The position numbers and the translations under genes were made by a program. From Enterobacter asburiae (GTDB lineage Bacteria > Pseudomonadota > Gammaproteobacteria > Enterobacterales > Enterobacteriaceae), in contig NZ_VRKN01000001.1 of assembly GCF_008080435.1 (NCBI RefSeq), forward strand, positions 1 to 64,000: DNA of 64,000 bases. Direction: 5' to 3'. Shown here in pieces: positions 1 through 7,676 of the stretch (position 1 is the stretch's first letter; every line of letters begins with the position of its first letter). The notes under the pieces are model-generated. The model was not told the origin of the DNA and did not search any database. It saw nothing but the letters and a program-made list of their open reading frames with translations.

Positions 1-22
1 CAGCAGTCAGCTAAGAAATAAC

Positions 23-346
23 TCAAAGGCGGCCAGAGTAGTTGACGCGTATCGGCCAAGGTAGTTGACGTCTAATATCTGGACATTGATGTTCTGCAAA
101 ATTCACTTTTCTTAACAGATCGATTAAATTTGCCTGGCTAAGTTGCTTGCCATTTTCCGGCACGCCGGCAATCAACCCTGCATCAGTCACACCAAAAATC
201 AGATACCGGTCACCGTCATGCAGGAGGTTTGCCATGCAGAGGATATCGTGAATAAGGGTTGCATTGTTTTGGTGATAGGTTTGTTTAAAGTCCCACCATG
301 GCCCTTCCTTTCCACTGGCAATCAGTTTTTCGATGGTTTCGTTCAT
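23..346 (-). pseudogene. truncated AlbA_2 (Schlafen-type) putative DNA-binding/ATP-binding protein, N-terminal remnant
   Basis: The reading frame starts with ATG at 346 and encodes about 90 residues of an AlbA_2 domain: an acidic/aromatic core WWDFKQ near residues 17-22 and the hydrophobic strand YLIFGVTD near 48-55. Full-length AlbA_2 proteins are several hundred residues. Here family-like sequence stops after CPDI (near base 76), and the last 17 or so residues are encoded by the flanking repeat DNA. I read this as a gene cut by insertion or deletion and inactive. AlbA_2 proteins are common in defence and mobile islands, which fits the setting. Family call fairly sure; cause of truncation inferred. 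Confidence 0.6.
31..69. repeat. two tandem 16-bp imperfect repeats at a probable mobile-element end
   Basis: GGCCAGAGTAGTTGAC at 31-46 recurs as GGCCAAGGTAGTTGAC at 54-69, with two mismatches and a 23-bp period. The repeats sit exactly where the neighbouring AlbA_2 gene loses its normal reading. Closely spaced internal repeats near the tips are typical of some insertion-sequence ends, for example the IS21 family, but the rest of the element would lie left of base 1. The family assignment is inference. Confidence 0.45.
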
Positions 347-465
347 TGTCCCCTCAATCCGATCTGGTGTGCGTTTACCTGCATCAAGTATTCCCCCAGT
401 CTACTCAAATTGATAGTGTGATATAGGTGGCACGTTAGCTGAAAAATCGAAAAATGGGATTCGAT

Positions 466-1014
466 ATGAAAATTACAGACTTTCAAATTGGAACGTTCTT
501 TTTGACATGTGCGGGCCAGTTATGGCAGTGCACGGATGTGGGAACAAGGACGATTCTGGCTATTGAAATCGCTCCTGGGCGTGATATGCATTGGTACAAT
601 GGTCCACCTTACGTGGTACCAGAAGAGATTTTTGATGAAACCAGTATACGTACCTGTTATCGAAGCGAGGAAGGAGCCATTCTTGAATTGTTGACTGACG
701 GCTATGAGCAAAGCGTCCATCCTGGTTATCCGGCTGAGGTAATGAAAATTTTTATACGTCATTTTTCAGAAAAGTCGGCATATCCTAATGGGCGTCTCTT
801 TCGCATCGATCGTGTCGACGAAGACGGTGAAATCTATCATCCATACTCGGCAAGGGAAATCAATAATGAATGGCGAATCTTGGTATACCTGCCATTTACT
901 CAAGCATTTGCTGATTTTTCTGAAGCAACATTTATTCGAATGCGTGTTGCCACTGAGCAGGATTTTCGGCAAAGGAAAAACAGTATGGATAGCCTTAATA
1001 AATCTGAGCGATAA
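466..1014 (+). CDS. conserved hypothetical protein with a CTDVGTRTI / WYNGPPY core
   Basis: A 182-residue protein with no signal peptide or membrane segment. I chose ATG 466 over the in-frame ATG 454 because GGGA lies six bases upstream of it. The N-terminal third has a compact motif set: a Cys-Thr-Asp-Val-Gly-Thr-Arg-Thr block, then WYNGPPY, then a VxEExFDE stretch. I recall this combination from small uncharacterised proteobacterial proteins often found near toxin or defence genes, but I know no function. The C-terminal half (from about residue 95) is acidic and aromatic with no motif I can name. It stands alone between a broken gene and a membrane-anchored hypothetical. Confidence 0.6.
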   Translation: MKITDFQIGTFFLTCAGQLWQCTDVGTRTILAIEIAPGRDMHWYNGPPYVVPEEIFDETSIRTCYRSEEGAILELLTDGYEQSVHPGYPAEVMKIFIRHFSEKSAYPNGRLFRIDRVDEDGEIYHPYSAREINNEWRILVYLPFTQAFADFSEATFIRMRVATEQDFRQRKNSMDSLNKSER

Positions 1015-1117
1015 AGAGGGTCAGCCCAGTTGTCGTATTACTTACATGATAATTGGTTCATAAAAGCAGTAGGGATTCTAAGCATACCAATCCAGTTTTA
1101 GGGTTGACGTAAGGGAG

Positions 1118-1990
1118 ATGATGTCGTTGGATACCTTTGTTAAAGCAAATATTGCGGTTCTTTTTTCATCTACAGTCGCTATCCTGTCTTTAGTTGTTGC
1201 CATTGTTTCATTGGTGTTAAACAAAAGAAACTCTCGCTTATCTAGCTATAACGTTAGGGGTAGTTATGCTGTTGTTATAAAACGAAAATCTTGGCTAAAG
1301 CGTTATCTTTTTAGCCCCAACTTCACGGTTAAGATACATGATTCAGTCGTGTCAGATGTCATCGATTTTGATTATCAAATTAATGTAATATCTCTACTCG
1401 GAGGTATTCGTAGAACTCAGATTTTTGATGACCTGGAAGATCGGGAGTATATCGGTATCAACAAAACGGTTTGCGTTGTGGACAACTTGCCCAACAGGAA
1501 AAAATTCCCCCTAAGATATGCGCATCAGGATCTTTTTAGTTTTTATAGTACACCCCTTTTTCCTTATTTTTCGGCAATGGGTAAAAATTCAGAATCAGAC
1601 AGTCCTAATGACAGATTGTTCAACAGATATCATCGTTACATTGAAATCACCGATTTTTGTGGCAATACCGAAATTTGGTATTTCTCCTTTTCATTATATC
1701 TGTCAAATCTGGACGAAGATTTTAATGGAGATTCAAAGTGGAGATATTGTCAGCGTGGCTTTTATAAATACTATCAGTTTGCGGATTTTACTATCGTTTC
1801 TCCTAATGATATGCCTAAAAATTTAAAAGCCGCCCTGACGCCTCAAAAAACATTCTCGGAGATTAGAGGGGGTGAGGAGGCGTGGCAGCCTTCAGAGTTG
1901 TTGATGAATAAGGGCTTCCACCGATTTGACGGGGAGCTGCAACTGTATGAACTTAGGGAATACTATCTTTTTCTTGCGAAGCTGAGTTAA
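1118..1990 (+). CDS. hypothetical membrane-anchored protein
   Basis: About 290 residues. One strong N-terminal transmembrane helix (about residues 10-33, AVLFSSTVAILSLVVAIVSL) is followed by a basic stop-transfer stretch (NKRNSR), so the bulk is probably a cytoplasmic domain. That domain is rich in Phe, Tyr and Asp, with no motif I recognise. AAGGGAG abuts ATG 1118 and is three bases from ATG 1121, so either may be used. The coding sequence is AT-rich compared with the chromosomal genes to the right, consistent with acquired DNA. I do not recognise the family. The gap of about 100 bases from the upstream hypothetical allows but does not prove co-transcription. Confidence 0.55.
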   Translation: MMSLDTFVKANIAVLFSSTVAILSLVVAIVSLVLNKRNSRLSSYNVRGSYAVVIKRKSWLKRYLFSPNFTVKIHDSVVSDVIDFDYQINVISLLGGIRRTQIFDDLEDREYIGINKTVCVVDNLPNRKKFPLRYAHQDLFSFYSTPLFPYFSAMGKNSESDSPNDRLFNRYHRYIEITDFCGNTEIWYFSFSLYLSNLDEDFNGDSKWRYCQRGFYKYYQFADFTIVSPNDMPKNLKAALTPQKTFSEIRGGEEAWQPSELLMNKGFHRFDGELQLYELREYYLFLAKLS

Positions 1991-2965
1991 GTCTTAGTTC
2001 ATCCTCAGGATGAGGAAAATCTATGACGATGAGCAAACAATGAAAACATTCCTCAGTTAGACGATGCGTTGGTGCGTGCGCGCAGCACAACCCATTATCG
2101 ACCTGATCATAGAGCTTGATGGATTACGTGGCTTCGGTCTGGGGACTGAGAAGCGCCCTGTTTTTGAACAGACGGTGCGGCAATTTGACGAACAAAAGCT
2201 TGAGCTTGAGATGGTACTATTGGCATTCGATGTGAGTTCAACTGGTACGCCTGTACAACAATTTTTATTGTATATTACACTATACAATAACGTATTTAAT
2301 GCATACTGTAGTATACAAAATGCGATCATTTCGCACCATAAATTGGCAAGGTAAGCAGTACAAACCCTTGTGGTGTGAACCGAGCTTCCACAGTGAGTAT
2401 CGGTTATACCTCGCCAGCCTCATACCTGCGGAATTACATCCCTCCCAATTCGCCCTGCGTATGGCGTAACGTCTAAAATCTTCTTAAAGCCCGGTCCCGT
2501 AACACCAAAAATCAAAGCAACGTTCACTTCATACAGCGTGCTAAGGCAGCCATACGACCGACGGTAAGAGTACTGTAAGACCCGCTTTATGACTGTTTAT
2601 GGCCAGGAAGGGAATATGTTTTCCTCCAGCCAGATTAGCAACATTTAACCGGTGATTTCCCTTGGCCAAAACACATATATCTTATTGATTCTATTATTTA
2701 AAACAAAATTATTATGAATTTCTGCTATCAGTGCCTAACCGAGGATCAGAACGTCATTTTTTACCCAAGCTGGATAACAGCCATCGAAAGAATAGATCCA
2801 TTCAGTTGGTTCAAGGCTCCAGCTTATCGTCAGTGACGGCCAGGCCGAGACCGGTTGATTCACATATATTTCTTCTTATACTCCTGATTTGCGAATACAA
2901 ACAAAAGGCAGCGCCGGTTGATACAGATGTTCCAGTCTATTTGCGGCCAATGACCTGACCCGGAT
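1991..2965. other. long stretch without a convincing gene; small ORFs and possible coding relics
   Basis: No recognisable gene lies here. An open frame at 2064-2354 (+) ends in low-complexity, AT-rich sequence and looks spontaneous after its first 60 codons. A 40-codon frame at 2714-2836 (+, ATG start, contains FYPSWITAIERIDPF) has protein-like composition but no clear ribosome site. On the minus strand an open stretch from about 2593 down to a stop at 2420, with no ATG, reads VALIFGVTGPGF then TPYAGRIGRDVIP, like the tail of a decayed gene. I name none of them. Confidence 0.3.
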
Positions 2966-3691
2966 TCAGTTCCCTTGCTCTGGACGAAAACGCTTATCCA
3001 GACTAGCCGCCAGCTGTTTAATACTCTTCGTTGAGCCTGCGTAAATCTTGTTGAGAACAAACTCAATGATCCGGTAAGCTTGATCGATGTCAAAGGCATT
3101 GACGCGGTCCAGCTCATGACTTCCCACATTACCCAGCCATTTAATAGCCATCAGGGCAGCTTTATGCTCACCGAATTGTTCAGGTAGCGCTTCAATTCTC
3201 ATGTGGAGTGAACGCATTTGTGGTACCCCCAGCGCAGTCATCAGCTCTTCAAGGGCAATACGTATCATGTTAGCTGCGGCTCCTGGAGCACTCAAAAACA
3301 GCCCAAATGACTGCATTACTGGTTGAGCAACACTTCCCGGGCAATGCGGCGGAATGGTAAAGGCCGGTAGTGGTGGAGTGAAATGTCTGACCTGAAACAG
3401 CTCGTAATATGGCTCATCACCGTCTTCTCCGTGATTTGAATGAACACCACCGCTACCACTGACAGCGACAACCGTTTCACAACGGGCACGTTCACATTTC
3501 AGCAGGCAGCTGAAGACCAGATAAATGTCCTCGTATTCCCCCTCAGGCTCCTGCCAACGAGCGACAGACTCTGGAAGCGCTGCGTAATGAAAAGTTCCGT
3601 CCTTTATGGCCAGAGAAGTTGAGTGACAGGATGGGCATGCCCAGTTCGGACAATGGTTTTCGGTAAAACGGGTCAAAAGTGATGGATTCAT
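2966..3691 (-). CDS. zinc-ribbon plus DUF4145 domain protein
   Basis: A 241-residue soluble protein. The N-terminus has a cysteine set fitting a zinc ribbon: CPSC at residues 19-22 and KCERARC at 65-71. The C-terminal half (about 140-225) matches the DUF4145 helical pattern, with an ALMAIKWLGNVGSHE segment near the centre. DUF4145 is a HEPN-like helical domain often joined to restriction or defence proteins; the actual activity of stand-alone versions is unknown to me. It is preceded 51 bases upstream on the same strand by a small CNYC-containing protein, so the two probably form an operon. It diverges from the Thoeris genes. Domain call good, function unknown. Confidence 0.7.
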   Translation of the reverse strand: MNPSLLTRFTENHCPNWACPSCHSTSLAIKDGTFHYAALPESVARWQEPEGEYEDIYLVFSCLLKCERARCETVVAVSGSGGVHSNHGEDGDEPYYELFQVRHFTPPLPAFTIPPHCPGSVAQPVMQSFGLFLSAPGAAANMIRIALEELMTALGVPQMRSLHMRIEALPEQFGEHKAALMAIKWLGNVGSHELDRVNAFDIDQAYRIIEFVLNKIYAGSTKSIKQLAASLDKRFRPEQGN

Positions 3692-3742
3692 GGCTTTTTT
3701 GTCGTCCGTATTCGCTGGTGTGTCTGCTTACTATTATTGGGG

Positions 3743-4039
3743 TCAGTCAATTATTTCAGATGGCGTTTCATTTTCGGGTGACCAATAGCCACCGCTGCCA
3801 TGGTAGGTTTCAGCGCCAAGAACGAACTGAGTTCGGCAATAGTTACATGCAAAATGATAATCAACTATATCGGCCCACACCATTTTCTCAGCATACTCGT
3901 GGAAGCTATATTGATTCCAGCCATTCGTCGTTTCAATTTCGGACATCGTTCCTTCATCCAGCGCGTTTCTGGCAATACGAATTGCTTTTTGTAGTTGATC
4001 TGGTGCCCGGATAACGTATTCACGCACAGTTCCTGACAA
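3743..4039 (-). CDS. small hypothetical protein with a CxxC motif, partner of the DUF4145 gene
   Basis: About 98 residues. The N-terminal half is predicted helical (PDQLQKAIRIARNALDEG). The C-terminal half has FACNYCRTQF at residues 63-72 and a Gly/Tyr-rich tail (YHGSGGYW), suggesting half of a metal site or a knuckle. The start is uncertain: the frame begins with TTG at 4039, with a GTG four codons later and no ATG nearby. It lies immediately upstream of, and on the same strand as, the zinc-ribbon/DUF4145 gene. I do not recognise the family. Immunity or partner protein is a guess from position only. Confidence 0.5.
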   Translation of the reverse strand: MSGTVREYVIRAPDQLQKAIRIARNALDEGTMSEIETTNGWNQYSFHEYAEKMVWADIVDYHFACNYCRTQFVLGAETYHGSGGYWSPENETPSEIID

Positions 4040-4262
4040 TGTTCGCAGCTCATTTAGGGGTACCTCGTGTTGGCGTCTGAGTGCTAGGACAACTTATGTT
4101 GGTCTAAGAACATCTCGGGTCAGCAGGAAGAAATGACTACTATCCCTGTGACTCTGGCTTGATGTATAAAAAGTGTCATGGTCGGTGTTGCATCAAGATG
4201 AATCATCTTGTCAACTAACCTAGATGACCTGAACAGCTAACGATTTTAAAAGGAGTCATATT

Positions 4263-4766
4263 ATGGCCAGAAAAGTATTTTTTAGCTTTCATTTTGACAA
4301 TGACTTTTGGCGCACCCAGCAAGTACGTAACATCGGCGTGATTGAGGGACAGACCTTATATAAACCCAATGCATGGGAAGAAGTTAAGAGAAAAGGCAAT
4401 GCAGCAATTGAAAAGTGGATTGATGAGAATCTGAGTGGAAAATCCTGTGTGGTTGTTCTCGTTGGAGCAGAAACGGCGAACCGACCTTGGGTAATAGAAG
4501 AGATAGTTAAAGGATGGAACTCAGGCAAGGGTGTACTAGGCATCCGTATAAATGGTCTCCTCAACAGCGAACAGAAAACTTCAACTGCCGGGGCGAATCC
4601 TTTCGACAGCGTTACACTAAAAAGCGGGACCATCAACCTATCAACTTACGCAAGATTGAAAACACCAATCGGTTCGGATAGCAAAGCCATCTATGCGTCG
4701 ATTCAAAACAACATCGAGGCATGGATTGAGGAAGCTATTCAAATTCGCAAAGATTACAAACCTTAA
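4263..4766 (+). CDS. thsB: Thoeris ThsB-type TIR protein (DUF1863/MTH538-like TIR)
   Basis: A 167-residue protein that is all TIR-like domain. It opens RKVFFSFHF, the first beta strand and loop typical of DUF1863/MTH538-type TIR proteins. Further on come VVVLVGAET (about 63-71) and RPWVIEEIV, where Glu80 aligns with the catalytic Glu before Ile of the ThsB family. In Thoeris, ThsB senses phage infection and uses NAD+ to make a cyclic ADP-ribose isomer that activates ThsA. A strong AAAAGGAG lies eight bases before ATG 4263. thsA begins 62 bases downstream and a second TIR gene follows it. The family is clear; activity in this strain is inferred. Confidence 0.9.
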   Translation: MARKVFFSFHFDNDFWRTQQVRNIGVIEGQTLYKPNAWEEVKRKGNAAIEKWIDENLSGKSCVVVLVGAETANRPWVIEEIVKGWNSGKGVLGIRINGLLNSEQKTSTAGANPFDSVTLKSGTINLSTYARLKTPIGSDSKAIYASIQNNIEAWIEEAIQIRKDYKP

Positions 4767-4828
4767 AAGTTAAGTTTCGATCGACAGAGTTAAAAAAAAC
4801 AAACTCTCATACTTCAAGGAATACTAGT

Positions 4829-6292
4829 ATGACCAAAGCGGCTATGAATCGCTTCTTAAAAGAATATCCGAATGCGTTGAATGACGGGACGGGCGCCATT
4901 TTTATTGGAGCAGGCGTTTCAATGGCTGCAGGTTATCCATCCTGGTTTGAGCTATTGGGAGAAATTGGCGAAGAACTGGGGGTTAGCTCCAAAAACGTAC
5001 ATGATCTTGCAGCATTGGCACAGTGGAGCATTCAGGCAACCGGTGGGGCAACACGCGTCCGCGAAGTGATAAAGAAAGAAATTAGTCCCGACAGACCGAT
5101 ACCAGACACCGCAGAAGTGATTGCCCGGTTGCCTATCCGGCATATCTGGACAACTAACTATGATCGGTTGATTGAGCGAGCCTTCCAAGCTATCAATCGG
5201 CCTCTTGAACCTATCTCCGGTGCAGACAACCTGGCGCTTAAAGCAACGCCGGGCGCCGCACGACTTTATAAGATGCATGGCTCGGTTGATAGGCTTGACG
5301 ATATTGTGATATCCACCGACGACTATGAATTATTCAGGTCGAAAAGAGGGGCCTACCTACCTCTTTTCCTGGCTCATCTGACAAGTATGTCAATGCTTTT
5401 CGTGGGAATCAGTTTCACCGACCCCAATATTAGACATGTGCTATCGCTAATCCGGGAAAGCTTCAAAGATGCGCCCCCCGAGCATTTCGCCATCGTACGC
5501 CCACCACAACGTGCTGATTTTTCATCCGATGATGAATACAAAGCGCGTTCAACCCAACACGACTTGTGGGCAAAAGATCTGAAACGCTACGGGCTTCTTG
5601 TCGTTGAAATTGACAATTACGACGAAGTCCCTGAGCTGCTACGAAAGGTAGAGCGACGCGTCGCTGCTAGGCGTGTTTGGGTGAGTGGGAGTTGGCCGAT
5701 TGAGCACGGTGGTGCGGAGGCCTCCAACATTCACGCCTTTGTCGAAAGTATAGGCCGCAAGATTGGCGAATCGAATCGGGATTTGGTGACAGGGGCGGGT
5801 GTGTTGATCGGCTCTGCGTCTATATCAGGATTTCTCGCGGCACTACGTAATGGCGGAGGGTGGGACCTAGACCGCCGCCTTGTTGCACGCCCATTTCCCC
5901 AGCCTCTGCAAGGTAGCGCGCCAAATGAACGCGAGTGGAACGCCCTGAGGAACGAGCTGGCTAGGCAAGCAGGAATTGTGATTTTTGTGGGGGGTGTAAA
6001 ACTACTTGACGGAGCACTCATTTCAGCCGACGGCGTATTGCAAGAGTTCGAATGTGCAAAAGCAAGCGGCGCCTTCTTAATCCCCATCGCAGCAACTGGC
6101 GGGGCAGCTAAAGACATCTGCGAGCAACTGTTAAGCTCTCCCCTGCCCACCGAAGGGGCCGTGGCACAACGCCCCTCTGATAAGGAACTGAGGGCGCTCG
6201 CTGATCCGTCGCTACTTCTTGATCAAAAAAGCCGCGACCGACTGATTACACTGCTCTTTGAACTCATTGATAGAATTGCAAAGATATCCTGA
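4829..6292 (+). CDS. thsA: Thoeris ThsA: SIR2-like NADase fused to a SLOG sensor domain
   Basis: A 487-residue protein, the usual ThsA size. The N-terminal SIR2 domain (about 1-280) has the GAGVS nucleotide loop at 27-31, TTNYD with Asn110 and Asp112, and KMHGS with His150. These match the catalytic Asn/His pair known from Bacillus ThsA (N112/H152). The C-terminal SLOG domain (about 283-475) begins VWVSGSWP and carries a GAGVLIGSASISGF loop, the region that binds the TIR-made cyclic signal. Once activated, ThsA depletes NAD+ and stops the infected cell. No membrane helices are seen. AAGGA lies eight bases before ATG 4829. It sits between two TIR genes in one transcription direction. Confidence 0.93.
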   Translation: MTKAAMNRFLKEYPNALNDGTGAIFIGAGVSMAAGYPSWFELLGEIGEELGVSSKNVHDLAALAQWSIQATGGATRVREVIKKEISPDRPIPDTAEVIARLPIRHIWTTNYDRLIERAFQAINRPLEPISGADNLALKATPGAARLYKMHGSVDRLDDIVISTDDYELFRSKRGAYLPLFLAHLTSMSMLFVGISFTDPNIRHVLSLIRESFKDAPPEHFAIVRPPQRADFSSDDEYKARSTQHDLWAKDLKRYGLLVVEIDNYDEVPELLRKVERRVAARRVWVSGSWPIEHGGAEASNIHAFVESIGRKIGESNRDLVTGAGVLIGSASISGFLAALRNGGGWDLDRRLVARPFPQPLQGSAPNEREWNALRNELARQAGIVIFVGGVKLLDGALISADGVLQEFECAKASGAFLIPIAATGGAAKDICEQLLSSPLPTEGAVAQRPSDKELRALADPSLLLDQKSRDRLITLLFELIDRIAKIS

Positions 6293-6319
6293 CTCGTTTG
6301 GTGTTGAGACTATAAATTT

Positions 6320-6871
6320 ATGGCCCGTAACGTCACCACTTCAGAACTGCGAAGCTTTTCAGCAAATCTAGCTCCGGCAGATTTGCAAAAATCATTAATA
6401 ACGGCATCAAGAAGCCAGTCATCCAGTACTTTTCTTTCCCACTCCAGCAAAGACAAAGATTTGGTTATCGGAGCTATGCAAGTTATTCAAAACCATGGCG
6501 GTGTAGTCTATGTCGATGAAATCGATCCGGAGATGCCACCCTATACCACTGACGAAACTGCGGCACTATTGAAGCAAAGAATCAATCAGACGAAACGCTT
6601 TGTTCTTTTGACGAGCAGCAACAGCAAGGATAGCCGTTGGGTTCCCTGGGAACTCGGTATTGCTGACGGTGCTAAGGGGCTCGGAAAAATAGCAATTTTT
6701 CCGGCATCCGATACTGTGGGTCAAGATTCCTGGACATCCTGGGAGTACTTAGGCTTATACAGACGAATTGTTTGGGGAGAACTGGAGGGGCATCCAAATC
6801 ACCTTTGGATGGTGCTAGACCACAAAGCCAATACTGCCGTCACTCTTAGATCATGGTTGTCTGGATACTAG
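6320..6871 (+). CDS. thsB: second Thoeris TIR protein (TIR_2-like ThsB paralogue)
   Basis: A 183-residue protein with an N-terminal helical extension of about 35 residues and then a TIR domain: STFLSHSSKDKD at 36-47, the strand VVYVDEID at 62-69, and DSRWVPWELG at 104-113, where Glu111 is the expected catalytic Glu. This is a canonical TIR pattern (SHSSKD), unlike the DUF1863-type TIR protein upstream of thsA, so the two are not simple duplicates. Thoeris loci with more than one ThsB are known, and extra TIRs are thought to widen phage recognition. It starts 27 bases after thsA with only a weak ribosome site, suggesting translation coupled to the upstream genes. Confidence 0.88.
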   Translation: MARNVTTSELRSFSANLAPADLQKSLITASRSQSSSTFLSHSSKDKDLVIGAMQVIQNHGGVVYVDEIDPEMPPYTTDETAALLKQRINQTKRFVLLTSSNSKDSRWVPWELGIADGAKGLGKIAIFPASDTVGQDSWTSWEYLGLYRRIVWGELEGHPNHLWMVLDHKANTAVTLRSWLSGY

Positions 6872-6924
6872 GATGGTGTGCATTAAGAGCAAAGTGGACT
6901 GACCCCACAACCGTAGACATATCC

Positions 6925-7006
6925 TGATAATAGCCCCGACATGAATATCAAGATGTGTATCTACACCGAGGATCACGCTTTCAGGAGATTGAAGGTTGTT
7001 TTGCAT
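6925..7006 (-). pseudogene. 5' fragment of an IS110-family transposase
   Basis: ATG at 7006 is preceded by GGAGG at seven bases. The frame reads 27 or so residues of an IS110-type N-terminus, ending in the DEDD-nuclease strand LGVDTHLDIHVGAII. The first Asp of that strand is the first catalytic acid of the RuvC-like fold. After codon 27 (near base 6925) the sequence leaves the family and runs into unrelated DNA, so most of the recombinase is gone. The intact start region implies that the noncoding left end of the element may survive upstream, at about 7007-7200. Confidence 0.6.
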
Positions 7007-7676
7007 AGTTTGCCTCCAGATATTGGTAGCACAACCATCCCCATCGCAGGACAGGAGACTCGGGATGCAGCACAAAGCTCCTATCAGGTCACAAACGCTG
7101 GGCCCGGCTATGCCCGGGAATGTACGGCCATAAAGTCGAGCTCTCGGTCAGTCGTGTACTGATTGGACGAAGAAGTAAAAACGAAACATGTTCAACATCA
7201 TTTATCCCAGGCGGAATACAAGAACGCGGGATATTCATCCTTCAATCTGGTCGTTTCCGTTTTCTGTCATTTTCGGAGGACAAGCTGGGTTCGGTGCAAT
7301 TTGCCTCAGAACCATTGAGGTGACGAAGGCGTTATGTGCTGATTTTGTGGCCAGCACCAGCCAGAGCATGAACGGGCTGCATGTGTATGGTATTGGTTCA
7401 TGAAGTGAATTATGTATGGAAAACTATAAATTGCATTAAAACAATACAATAGATGCAGAATTAGCTATGAACTTAGATTTCACGCAACATAAGTTAAATA
7501 GAATGCGGTGCCCAATAACTTCATCTTCGACAGTTGCTTCTCCATAAATCAACACGTTACGAATTCATAACAGGCATCCCTTTTCTTGCCTCAAAGACCG
7601 GTATCTGTTCTGTTCTAAAAAGCCTGTCTGCCCGGCGGTTGCCGGGCAGCAGCAGCCAAATATTAATCTTCGCTTG
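7007..7676. other. non-coding stretch: probable IS110 left end, then AT-rich toxin-operon flank
   Basis: No convincing gene. Bases 7007 to about 7190 lie directly upstream of the IS110 start codon, where IS110-family elements carry the noncoding left end that encodes their bridge RNA. This part contains a GC-rich hairpin candidate around GGGCCCGGCTATGCCCGGG. An open frame at 7188-7403 (+) includes VIFGGQAGFGAICLRTIEVTK, which looks protein-like but matches nothing I know. From about 7400 the DNA is AT-rich. A short GC-rich inverted repeat at about 7620-7650 (CTGCCCGGCGGTTGCCGGGCAG), just past the toxin operon's last stop codon, may end that transcript. Confidence 0.35.

Noticed and set aside
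2057-2354. Overlapping open frames on both strands (2064-2354 + and 2057-2329 -)
   Set aside because: Neither has a ribosome site or recognisable motif, and the ends are low-complexity AT-rich sequence.
6872-6924. GTGGACTGACCCC as the terminus of an IS3-type element
   Set aside because: Only about a dozen bases resemble such ends and no partner end or transposase is nearby.
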